Positions 32,883-41,059 of a DNA stretch of 64,000 bases are shown piece by piece. Every line of letters begins with the position of its first letter. Position 1 is the first letter of the stretch. The stretch is from NCBI GenBank assembly GCA_021636625.1, contig JAJWLX010000011.1, positions 1 to 64,000 of the forward strand, written 5' to 3'. A program made the position numbers and the translations under genes. Source of the stretch: Prevotella sp. Lineage in GTDB: Bacteria > Bacteroidota > Bacteroidia > Bacteroidales > Bacteroidaceae. The notes under the pieces were generated by a model. It searched no databases and was not told where the DNA came from. It saw only the letters and a program-made list of their open reading frames with translations.

Positions 32883-34061
32883 ATGAAAGAAAAACTTTGG
32901 AATGCAAATTACATCAAGGTGATGACCACCAACTTTCTGCTCTACTTTGCCTTCTATCTCCTCACCCCACTCCTCCCACTCTATCTGAGTGAAACTTTCG
33001 GGGCTACGAAGGATGTGATAGGCATTGTTCTGAGCGGATATACGGTGGCGGCACTCATCATCCGTCCGTTTAGCGGATATGTGGTGGATGGATTTTCCCG
33101 TAAGAAAGTGCTGATGGTCTGTCTGACGGCTTTTGCCATCTTTTTTGCAGGATATATAGCAGCCAGTACCATCCTGATGTTTGCCATCTGCCGAACCCTG
33201 CATGGTGGACCCTTCGGAGCTGTAACTGTAGCCAACAGTACCTGTGCCATCGATGTCTTGCCAGCGAGCAGACGCAATGAGGGTATCGGTCTTTATGGAT
33301 TGAGCAACAACTTCGCCATGGCGATAGCCCCTTCCATAGGTATCTATCTGCACAATCTGGTGGGTAGCTATATGGTACTTTTCTGGATAGCCTTTGTGGT
33401 AGCCATTGCTTCTGTAGTGATAGCAGGAACTGTGAAACTCCCAGAGAAGGAAATTATCAGAAACAAGGAGAAGCTCTCGCTCGACCGCTTCTTCCTGACC
33501 CGCGCCTGGCTGTTGGCCATCAACATCTGCATGTTTGGTTTCTGCTGGGGTGTATTGAGCAACTATCTCGCCATTTACAGTAAGGAGGAATTAGGCATTA
33601 CCGGAGGAACGGGTACCTATTTTGCAATCCTCTCTATGGGATTGTTCCTGAGTAGATTGCAAGGCAGAAAGGCTTTGAGTCAGGGTAAGCTGACCCAGAA
33701 TGCTGCCGAAGGAATGCTGATATCGCTCGTTGGTTTTACGATATTCGTAGCCATCAAGCATCCGATAGCCTACTATCTTTCAGCTGCATTGATAGGATTG
33801 GGAAATGGTCACCTGTACCCCGCTTTCCTGAATATGTTTATCAATGTTGCCCGCCACGATCAGCGTGGTACAGCCAACAGCAGTATCCTGACCGGTTGGG
33901 ACCTGGGATTCGGAATCGGTTGTCTTCTGGGTGGTGTTGTAGCCGAGCATTTCGGTTATAGTGGTGCCTTCTGGATGGTAGCGGTCGAAAATGCCGCCGC
34001 AGTGGTATTGTTCTTTGCCGCCTCCCGGGCATTCTTTGAAAAAAGAAGACGAAACGATTAG
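32883..34061 (+). CDS. Major facilitator superfamily transporter
   Basis: 392 residues with about twelve hydrophobic segments. The loop 2-3 signature appears as GYVVDGFSRKKVLM and the start of segment 4 as TLHGGPFGAVTVANST. The start is ATG 32883 (MKEKLWNANYIKVMTTNF). The pattern fits the drug/sugar efflux-type MFS proteins of Bacteroidota, but no substrate can be assigned and neighbours (nudC, DUF3127) do not help. Confidence 0.88.
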   Translation: MKEKLWNANYIKVMTTNFLLYFAFYLLTPLLPLYLSETFGATKDVIGIVLSGYTVAALIIRPFSGYVVDGFSRKKVLMVCLTAFAIFFAGYIAASTILMFAICRTLHGGPFGAVTVANSTCAIDVLPASRRNEGIGLYGLSNNFAMAIAPSIGIYLHNLVGSYMVLFWIAFVVAIASVVIAGTVKLPEKEIIRNKEKLSLDRFFLTRAWLLAINICMFGFCWGVLSNYLAIYSKEELGITGGTGTYFAILSMGLFLSRLQGRKALSQGKLTQNAAEGMLISLVGFTIFVAIKHPIAYYLSAALIGLGNGHLYPAFLNMFINVARHDQRGTANSSILTGWDLGFGIGCLLGGVVAEHFGYSGAFWMVAVENAAAVVLFFAASRAFFEKRRRND

Positions 34062-34097
34062 CAAAGGAATAAAAAAGTATAAGTTTTTTTTTAGGTT

Positions 34098-34128
34098 AAA
34101 GTTTAGCATCCATTTGGGGCTAAACTTT
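34098..34128 (+). terminator. Intrinsic terminator of the MFS gene
   Basis: AAAGTTTAGC (34098-34107) pairs with GCTAAACTTT (34119-34128), followed by TTTCC. Confidence 0.7.
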
Positions 34129-34209
34129 TTCCTTTAAGGATAGAAATATTTTCCCTTAAGGGAAATTATATTTTTCCTTAAGGATAAATCTTTTTTTCCT
34201 TAAGGGTAG
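34126..34209. repeat. Four tandem CCTTAAGG palindrome units
   Basis: Units of about 19-23 bp, each an oligo-T followed by CCTTTAAGGA, CCCTTAAGGG, CCTTAAGGA or CCTTAAGGG and an A-rich end, at 34126-34148, 34149-34170, 34171-34190 and 34191-34209. Confidence 0.8.
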
Positions 34210-34251
34210 TTTTCTGCTGGTTTTAAACTGGTATAGAAGTCAATTAAAGAA

Positions 34252-34300
34252 AAAGAGCATTCGTAAGGATTGTGGAAACAAACCCTTTCGAATGCTCTTT
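34252..34300 (-). terminator. Terminator of the DUF3127 gene
   Basis: AAAGAGCATTCG (34252-34263) pairs perfectly with CGAATGCTCTTT (34289-34300); read leftward it is followed by TTTCTTTAAT. Confidence 0.8.
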
Positions 34301-34325
34301 GCAATTTTCTTACATGCTTTCTCTC

Positions 34326-34769
34326 TTAGAATGGGAGATCGTCTGCGCTGCCACCTGCTGCTGGAGCTACTGGCTGAGCTGGAGGGAATGGAGCAGTTGC
34401 ACCCTGAGCAGGAGCTGGAGCTGCCTGAGGAGCCGCACTTACTGGAGGGAATGGAGAACCAACAGGCTGCATGCCACCCTGCATAGCAGCAACAGCATTA
34501 GGATCTACACGCTGCACATTCCAAGCGCGGACACTGTTGAACCAACGACCATTATATTCATGTGCATCCAAATCAAAAGAAACCAAAAGTTCCTCACCAC
34601 TCTGGATGTTGAACTGAGCAAGACGGTCTGCTCCGAAAACATCGAAGCAAAGCTTCTTTGGATACTGCTCGTGAGTCTCGATAACGAATGACTGAGCCTT
34701 CCACTCACCTCTTGCAGAAACGCCGCTTCTTTCAGGTAAAACGGCAATTACCTTTCCTTGTAATTCCAT
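34326..34769 (-). CDS. DUF3127 family SSB-like protein
   Basis: 147 residues. Residues 1-~95 form an OB-fold-like beta domain (MELQGKVIAVLPERSG, GEWKAQSFVIETHEQYPKKL, FNIQSGEELLVSFDLDAHEY, GRWFNSVRAWNVQRVD). A Pro/Ala/Gln-rich disordered linker follows, and the chain ends in SADDLPF, which copies the acidic-hydrophobic tip (DDDIPF) with which single-stranded DNA-binding proteins recruit repair and replication partners. A single-strand DNA-binding role is therefore likely though not proven for the family. It is divergent from dnaN, which fits. Confidence 0.85.
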   Translation of the reverse strand: MELQGKVIAVLPERSGVSARGEWKAQSFVIETHEQYPKKLCFDVFGADRLAQFNIQSGEELLVSFDLDAHEYNGRWFNSVRAWNVQRVDPNAVAAMQGGMQPVGSPFPPVSAAPQAAPAPAQGATAPFPPAQPVAPAAGGSADDLPF

Positions 34770-34939
34770 ATTATTATTTTAAAAATTGTTTCAATCCTTC
34801 GCCAGCCGAGCCTCATTTTCATCGAGAATCAAAAGATGTATAGAGAGGCTCAAAAACGAGTGAATCTATCTACTATTTTTCTTTCTGACTGCGAAATTAC
34901 TAAAAATAGTTTTAAAACCGAAACATTTCTTCGATTATT

Positions 34940-34971
34940 TTTGTCTATCCCCGATATTTTTTGTATTTTTG
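34940..34971 (+). promoter_or_regulatory. dnaN promoter
   Basis: TTTG at 34940-34943 and TATTTTTG at 34964-34971 with 20 nt between, the full Bacteroidota -33/-7 pattern, about 100 nt before the dnaN ATG. Confidence 0.7.
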
Positions 34972-35073
34972 TGCTCATAATTGTGCTAATGCCCCCAAAT
35001 ACCCGTAAAACGGAGCTTGTGCAAAGAACAATAGTAAGTAATATAGAAAATTAATAATATAAAATAACGACTC

Positions 35074-36195
35074 ATGAGATTTACAGTTTCAAGTTCAGCA
35101 TTGAACAGCAAGCTCAATATGCTTGCTAAGGTGATTGGCAGCAAGAATTCTCTGCCTATCCTTGACAATTTCCTGTTTCAAGTTGCCAACGGCGAGATGA
35201 CCATCACCGCAAGCGACAGTGACAACATCATCAAGAGTACCATCGCTCTCACTGACTGCGATGGCGAAGGCGAGTTCTGCGTTGCCAACCGCGTCATCCT
35301 GGATGCATTGAAGGAGTTGCCTGAGCAGCCTCTCAGCTTCGATGTAGATACAGATAGTTATGCCATTAAGATTGTATATCAGAATGGTCTCTATAATTTC
35401 ACAGGCTTGAATGCTGAAGACTATCCTCCAACACAGGATATGGGTGATGCCTGCACTACCCTCGTCTTGCCAGCACAGGTGCTGATCGACAATATCAACC
35501 GTTCTCTCTTTGCAACAGCCAGCGATGAGCTGCGCCCAGTAATGAATGGTATCTATTTCGACCTTACTCCCGAATCGCTTGCCATCGTAGCTAGTGATGG
35601 TCATAAGTTGGTAAGAAGCAAGAACTTCACTATCAAGAGTGAAACTCCTTCTTCATTCAACCTGCCTAAGAAGCCGGCATCATTGCTGAAGAACATTCTG
35701 AGCAAGGATGATGAGGCAATCATCAAGTTTGATGCACGCAGAGCTGAGATTCAGTTTAGCGATGGCGTATTGAAATGCCGCCTCATTGATGGTCGCTATC
35801 CTAATTACAACTCAGTGATTCCTGCCAACAACCCATGTGAGATTACCGTAGATCGCAAGGGCTTGCAGAGTGCATTGCGCCGTGTATTGCCATTTGCCAG
35901 CGAGAGCAGCCAGCTGATCCGTTTCCATATCGAGAGCGGCCGTTTCGAGGTTTCTTCAGAAGACATCGACTTCTCTACTTCTGCCAAGGAAGTATTGGCT
36001 TGCGAATATAGCGGTTCCAGCATCAGCATCGGTTTCAAGGGTAGCAGCTTGATGGAAATTTTGGGTAATCTGAACAGCGATCAGGTTGTCTTCCACTTGG
36101 CTGATCCTAGCCGTGCCGGTATCATTGTACCAGCTGAGCAGCCAGAAGACGAGGACATCCTCATGCTCATCATGCCAATGCTCCTTAACGAATAA
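35074..36195 (+). CDS. dnaN: DNA polymerase III beta sliding clamp
   Basis: 373 residues, the normal length for the clamp of three repeated domains that dimerises around DNA. Recognisable stretches are SALNSKLNMLAKVIGSKNSL at the start, RPVMNGIYFDL in the middle and the C-terminal cleft end LIMPMLLNE, where partner peptides bind. It starts a rightward run (exonuclease, coaBC, porD, recN, TPR protein). As usual for Bacteroidota it is not next to dnaA. Confidence 0.96.
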   Translation: MRFTVSSSALNSKLNMLAKVIGSKNSLPILDNFLFQVANGEMTITASDSDNIIKSTIALTDCDGEGEFCVANRVILDALKELPEQPLSFDVDTDSYAIKIVYQNGLYNFTGLNAEDYPPTQDMGDACTTLVLPAQVLIDNINRSLFATASDELRPVMNGIYFDLTPESLAIVASDGHKLVRSKNFTIKSETPSSFNLPKKPASLLKNILSKDDEAIIKFDARRAEIQFSDGVLKCRLIDGRYPNYNSVIPANNPCEITVDRKGLQSALRRVLPFASESSQLIRFHIESGRFEVSSEDIDFSTSAKEVLACEYSGSSISIGFKGSSLMEILGNLNSDQVVFHLADPSRAGIIVPAEQPEDEDILMLIMPMLLNE

Positions 36196-36259
36196 GGAGC
36201 TTGGTTCATCTAAACACCCCTTCCCTATCAGTAATATATAGTAATAAATACTAGAAGTA

Positions 36260-37123
36260 ATGAAATTAAATCTTACTAAGCCTCTAATCGTGTTCGACCT
36301 AGAGACTACCGGTCTTGACATGGTAAAAGACAGAATCATCCAGATCTCCTATATCAAGGTGTATCCAGATGGAACAGAGGTTCGTAAAAACCAGTTTGTC
36401 AATCCAGGGAAGCCAATCCCTGAAGAGGTGGTTGCTCTTACAGGTATCAGCAATGATGATGTGAAGGATGCACCAACCTTCAAGCAGTTGGCGGCTACCT
36501 TCAACCAGGAATTCTCCGGTTGTGATTTTGCTGGCTATAACTCCAATCATTTCGATGTACCTATGCTTGCAGAGGAATTTCTGCGTGCAGGCATCGATTT
36601 CGATTTCTCTAAGTGTCGCCTCATTGATGCCCAGAACATCTTTATGAAGATGGAACGCCGTAACCTGGCTGCTGCCTACAAGTTCTATTGCGGCAGAAAG
36701 ATGGAAGAAGATTTCGAGGCACACCGTGCCGACCAGGATACCGAGGCTACCTATTGCGTGCTGAAAGGCGAGCTGGACCGTTATGCCCCTGGTGTTCAGG
36801 AGGAAGCCGACCGTGTGCTCAACAATGACATGGACGAACTTGCTGAGTTCTCCAAGCGCAACGACAATGTAGATTTTGCCGGCCGCATCGTTTGGCAGGA
36901 GTTGAAGGATGCCGACGGCAATGTGATACTCGACGAAAAAGGCGAGCCTCGCAAGCACGAGGTATTCAACTTCGGCAAATACAAAGGATGGGATGTAGCA
37001 GAGATCCTGACCAAGGATCCTGGTTACTTCACCTGGGTATTGGGAAGCGATTTCACCAACAATACCAAGCAGGTACTCACCCGTATCCGTCTGCGCGAGT
37101 TCAACAAGAGAATGGGAAAATAA
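36260..37123 (+). CDS. DEDDh 3'-5' exonuclease (DnaQ-like)
   Basis: 287 residues. Exonuclease motifs are IVFDLETTGLD (Exo I), AGYNSNHFDVPML (Exo II) and HRADQDTEAT (Exo III, His and Asp). After about residue 180 there is an additional C-terminal part with FNFGKYKGWDVAEIL, the GKYKG-type motif of DUF3820-like domains often fused to such exonucleases. Placement directly after dnaN suggests proofreading or repair work with the clamp. It ends 1 nt before coaBC. Confidence 0.9.
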   Translation: MKLNLTKPLIVFDLETTGLDMVKDRIIQISYIKVYPDGTEVRKNQFVNPGKPIPEEVVALTGISNDDVKDAPTFKQLAATFNQEFSGCDFAGYNSNHFDVPMLAEEFLRAGIDFDFSKCRLIDAQNIFMKMERRNLAAAYKFYCGRKMEEDFEAHRADQDTEATYCVLKGELDRYAPGVQEEADRVLNNDMDELAEFSKRNDNVDFAGRIVWQELKDADGNVILDEKGEPRKHEVFNFGKYKGWDVAEILTKDPGYFTWVLGSDFTNNTKQVLTRIRLREFNKRMGK

Positions 37124-37124
37124 T

Positions 37125-38369
37125 ATGTTAAAAGGAAAGAAAATCGTATTGGGCATTACGGGGTCCATTGCAGCCTACAAGTCATGTCTTATCATCCGTG
37201 GTCTCATCAAGAAGGGAGCTGAGGTACAGGTGGTCATTACGCCTGCCGGTAAGGAGTTCATTACCCCTATCACCCTCTCGGCACTGACCCACAAGCCTGT
37301 GGTAAGCGAGTTCTTCTCGCAGCGTGATGGTACCTGGAATTCGCACGTGGATCTCGGTCTCTGGGCGGATGCGATGGTCATTGCACCATGTACGGCATCT
37401 ACCATGGGCAAGATGGCGCATGGTATTGCAGACAATATGCTCATCACCACCTATCTCTCCATGAAGGCACCAGTCTTCATTGCTCCTGCTATGGACCTTG
37501 ATATGTACAAGCATCCTTCTACCCAGGTTAACATGAAGACCCTTCTCGGCTATGGTAACCATATCATCGAACCGGAAGTGGGATTCCTTGCTTCTGGATT
37601 AGAGGGAAAGGGACGCATGGAGGAACCGGATGTTATCGTGAATTACCTGGACAGATACTTCAACATGATGGAGAGTGCCGATGAGGTTGCTGATGTAGAA
37701 TCAGAGAACCAGAAGAATACGGAGAAAGACCTCTGCGGTAAGAAGGTGATGATTACAGCTGGACCAACCTATGAGAAGATTGACCCAGTGCGTTTCATCG
37801 GCAATTATTCTTCAGGAAAAATGGGATTTGCACTTGCCGAGGAATGTCTTCGCCGTGGTGCGGATGTTACTTTGGTGGCAGGTCCTGTTTCATTAGACTG
37901 TAGTCCTGCTATCCACCGCATCAATGTGGAGAGCTGTGAGGAGATGTATCAGGCAGCCACAGCAGCCTTTGCATCATCTGATGCTGCCATTCTCTGTGCA
38001 GCCGTAGCAGACTTCCGTCCTGCCAATGTAGCTGATAAGAAAATCAAGCGCGAAAAGGATGACCTGGAGCTGACACTGGTGCCTACCCATGACATCGCAG
38101 CAGCTTTGGGACAGATGAAACAAAAGAATCAGCGAATCGTAGCTTTCGCCCTGGAAACCAACGATGAAGAGAGTAATGCACAGAAGAAGAGAGTGAAGAA
38201 AAACGCCGACTTCATCGTGCTCAACTCTACCCGTAATCCGGGCACTACTTTCGGCACTGACGACAATCAGATTACCATCATCTCTGAAAAGGGAAAGAAA
38301 GAATATGAAAAGAAACCGAAGACTGAGGTGGCTCACGACATCATTGACGAGCTGGCTCTCCTGTTTTAG
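37125..38369 (+). CDS. coaBC: Bifunctional phosphopantothenoylcysteine decarboxylase / synthetase
   Basis: 414 residues. The N-terminal flavin-dependent CoaC domain (~1-185) has GSIAAYKSCLIIRGL, the catalytic His in SHVDLGLWADAM and PAMDLDMYKHP. The C-terminal CoaB domain (~195-414) has ITAGPTYEKIDPVRFIG, SSGKMGFALAEE and ADFRPANVADKKIK with the catalytic lysine region. Together they convert 4'-phosphopantothenate and cysteine to 4'-phosphopantetheine for coenzyme A. The acidic linker (~180-200) separates the domains. Confidence 0.95.
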   Translation: MLKGKKIVLGITGSIAAYKSCLIIRGLIKKGAEVQVVITPAGKEFITPITLSALTHKPVVSEFFSQRDGTWNSHVDLGLWADAMVIAPCTASTMGKMAHGIADNMLITTYLSMKAPVFIAPAMDLDMYKHPSTQVNMKTLLGYGNHIIEPEVGFLASGLEGKGRMEEPDVIVNYLDRYFNMMESADEVADVESENQKNTEKDLCGKKVMITAGPTYEKIDPVRFIGNYSSGKMGFALAEECLRRGADVTLVAGPVSLDCSPAIHRINVESCEEMYQAATAAFASSDAAILCAAVADFRPANVADKKIKREKDDLELTLVPTHDIAAALGQMKQKNQRIVAFALETNDEESNAQKKRVKKNADFIVLNSTRNPGTTFGTDDNQITIISEKGKKEYEKKPKTEVAHDIIDELALLF

Positions 38370-39270
38370 TCCGGTATCTTTAGCTGGTGGCCTCCTGTGC
38401 TGCAGTCCTTCTACGATTTCAGCACAGGAGTTGCAAGCTAAGATTACCATCAACCATGCCCAGATTTCGGGCACGGAGAAAGGCGTATTCGACAATCTGC
38501 AACAAACCTTGCAGCAATTCGTTAACAATCGCCAATGGACTCATCTTCAGTTTCAGAAGAACGAACGCATCATCTGCAACTTCAATATCACCGTCACCAA
38601 GTATGACAGAGACCAGAATCTCTTTACCTGCAAGGCGCTGATACAGGCCAATCGCCCAGTCTTCAATTCGGCATACACCTCCACCTTATATAATAATGTG
38701 GACGATAACTTCACGTTTCGTTTTGCCGAATACGACCAGTTGGAGTTCAATGAGCAGCAGATAGACAATCAGCTTACGGCTCTCTTTGCCTATTATGCAT
38801 ATCTTATCATCGGCATCGATCTGGATAGTTTTGCCCCCAAAGGCGGTGAAGACATCCTGCAGCGCTGCATGAATCTGACAAACAATGCCCAGAATCTGGA
38901 TTATCCCGGATGGAAGGCTTTCTCTGATGACCGCAACCGATATGCCATCATCTCAGACTATCTGGATGGAGCACTGGAACCCTTCAGACAGTTGCAGTAT
39001 GACTACTATCGGAAAGGACTCGACGAGATGGCAAATAATGCGGAAAGAGGTCGTACCGAGATAACCGCCGCCCTGGAAACAGGACTGAAGAAGGCGAAGG
39101 AAAACCGCCCACTCAGTTTGTTGCCACAGATATGGACCGACTTCAAGAAGGATGAACTTGCCAACATCTATCGCGGCAAGGGAACCCAGAAGGAAAAGGA
39201 GAGCATCTATGAACTCCTCTTCTCCATCAATCCTTCACAGAATAAATACTGGGATCTGGTCAAGGAATAA
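38305..39270 (+). CDS. porD: PorD-like type IX secretion component (DUF4835)
   Basis: 321 residues from ATG 38305, with a signal peptide ending at STISAQ near residue 41. The mature part (ELQAKITINHAQISGTEKGV, NVDDNFTFRFAEYDQLEFNE, LFAYYAYLIIGIDLDSFAPK) matches DUF4835, the PorD family needed for gliding and type IX secretion in Bacteroidota. The start lies 65 nt inside coaBC; a TTG at 38344 is an alternative with a shorter signal. Such overlap suggests translational coupling. Other Por genes are not in the window. Confidence 0.85.
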   Translation: MKRNRRLRWLTTSLTSWLSCFSPVSLAGGLLCCSPSTISAQELQAKITINHAQISGTEKGVFDNLQQTLQQFVNNRQWTHLQFQKNERIICNFNITVTKYDRDQNLFTCKALIQANRPVFNSAYTSTLYNNVDDNFTFRFAEYDQLEFNEQQIDNQLTALFAYYAYLIIGIDLDSFAPKGGEDILQRCMNLTNNAQNLDYPGWKAFSDDRNRYAIISDYLDGALEPFRQLQYDYYRKGLDEMANNAERGRTEITAALETGLKKAKENRPLSLLPQIWTDFKKDELANIYRGKGTQKEKESIYELLFSINPSQNKYWDLVKE

Positions 39271-39400
39271 TCTTTCAGGAATCATTTGTCTGGATAGATT
39301 TTTCAGGTTGGAATCTTCATGAGATCATCTTCCAGAAAGAAGCTTCTGAAAATCAGAATCAGCTTTCCCTTTATATCTTTATCAAAAAGTAGAATAAAAT

Positions 39401-41059
39401 ATGCTTAAGCAATTATATATCAAGAACTTCACGCTCATCGACGAGCTGAACATCTCTCTCTATCCTGGCTTCTCCGTCATCACGGGTGAGACCGGAGCAG
39501 GAAAGAGTATCATCCTCGGTGCCATCGGACTGCTTCTGGGTAACCGTGCCGACAGCAAGGCGATCAAGGCAGGAAGAGACCGTTGCGTGATAGAGGCTCA
39601 CTTCGATCTCTCCAGATATGGTATGCAGAAATTCTTCGATGATAACGACATCGACTATGATGCCGATGATACGATCATCCGAAGAGAGTTGACTGCAGCC
39701 GGCAAGAGCCGTGCCTTCATCAATGACACACCGGTGCCTCTCACCCGTATGAGAGAATTGGGAGAGCAACTCGTGGATATCCATTCGCAGCATCAGAATC
39801 TTCTTCTGCAGAAAGAAGACTTCCAGTTGAATGTGGTGGATATCATCGCTCAGGATGCCGACCAGATCAAGGTTTACCAAAAGGAGTATTATGCCTATCG
39901 CAAAGCCAAGGAACTTCTGGAAGAACTGAAAGCCGAGATTGCCAAGAACCGTGAGAACGAGGAGTTTATGCGCTTCCAGCATAAAGAGCTGGATGATGCA
40001 AATCTGCAGGAAGGCGAATTGGAACAGCTGGAACAGGAAGCAGAAACCCTGAGCCATTCGGAGGACATCAAGACCGCTCTCTTCGAAGCAGACAATGCGC
40101 TTTCGGGAGACGACGACAGCATACTTGACAAACTGAAGAACGCCACTCATCAACTGGAAAATATCTGTGATGTCTATCCAAGCATGGCTGATGTGGCTGG
40201 CAGAATGCAGAGCAGCTATATCGAACTGAAGGACATCGCACAGGAAATCAGCAGTAGTGTAGATCACGTGGAATTCGATCCTAACCGATTGGATGCCATC
40301 AATACCCGTCTGGACAAACTCTACACCCTGCAGCAGAAGTTCCATGTGGAAACGGTGACAGAACTCATTGCTACCCGTGACCGCATAGCAGAACAGCTTG
40401 CACATATCGATAATGGCGATGAAGACATCGAAGAGAAGGAAAAAGAAGTTGCAGCTCTCCTTGCCAAGGCTGAAAAGCAAGCTGCCCTACTCACTTCTAT
40501 CCGTCAGAAATCAGCAAAGGCCATCGAAAAAGAGATGAAGGGCAGACTCATCCCGCTGGGCATTCCGAATGTGAGATTCGAGATTGCCTTCGCAGATAAA
40601 CCACTGTCTGGAAATGGTGCCGATAAGGTCAGCTTCCTCTTCAGTGCCAACAAGAGTACCCAGCTACAGCCTGTCAGTCAGGTAGCTTCGGGTGGTGAGA
40701 TTGCTCGTGTAATGCTCTCGCTGAAGGCTATGATCAGTGGAGCCGTGAAGTTGCCAACTATCATCTTTGATGAAATTGATACCGGTGTAAGCGGAAAGAT
40801 AGCTGAAAAGATGGCAGATATCATGGAAGAAATGGGACTCCAGAACCGACAGGTACTCTCTATCACTCACCTGCCACAGATAGCAGCCAAGGGTAGCCAT
40901 CATTACAAGGTGTTGAAGGAGGAAACCGAGAATGGAACCATCTCGCACATGAAAGAGCTCAACAACCAGGAACGCATTGAGGAAATTGCCCAGATGCTCA
41001 GTGGCAGTGACATCACGCAGGCAGCTCTTGCCAATGCCAAAGAATTATTGAGAATATGA
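39401..41059 (+). CDS. recN: DNA repair protein RecN
   Basis: 552 residues of the SMC-like ATPase family. Walker A GETGAGKSIILG (near residue 30-41) opens the N-terminal half; the middle is a long coiled coil (residues ~155-360); the C-terminal half has the ABC signature VASGGEIARVMLSLK and Walker B IIFDEIDTGVSG, then LSITHLPQIAAKG. RecN helps hold DNA ends in double-strand break repair. Its stop overlaps the next ATG by 4 nt. Confidence 0.95.
   Translation: MLKQLYIKNFTLIDELNISLYPGFSVITGETGAGKSIILGAIGLLLGNRADSKAIKAGRDRCVIEAHFDLSRYGMQKFFDDNDIDYDADDTIIRRELTAAGKSRAFINDTPVPLTRMRELGEQLVDIHSQHQNLLLQKEDFQLNVVDIIAQDADQIKVYQKEYYAYRKAKELLEELKAEIAKNRENEEFMRFQHKELDDANLQEGELEQLEQEAETLSHSEDIKTALFEADNALSGDDDSILDKLKNATHQLENICDVYPSMADVAGRMQSSYIELKDIAQEISSSVDHVEFDPNRLDAINTRLDKLYTLQQKFHVETVTELIATRDRIAEQLAHIDNGDEDIEEKEKEVAALLAKAEKQAALLTSIRQKSAKAIEKEMKGRLIPLGIPNVRFEIAFADKPLSGNGADKVSFLFSANKSTQLQPVSQVASGGEIARVMLSLKAMISGAVKLPTIIFDEIDTGVSGKIAEKMADIMEEMGLQNRQVLSITHLPQIAAKGSHHYKVLKEETENGTISHMKELNNQERIEEIAQMLSGSDITQAALANAKELLRI

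Noticed and set aside
39413..40480. 355-codon frame antisense to recN
   Set aside because: Shadow frame inside a gene with full RecN motifs.
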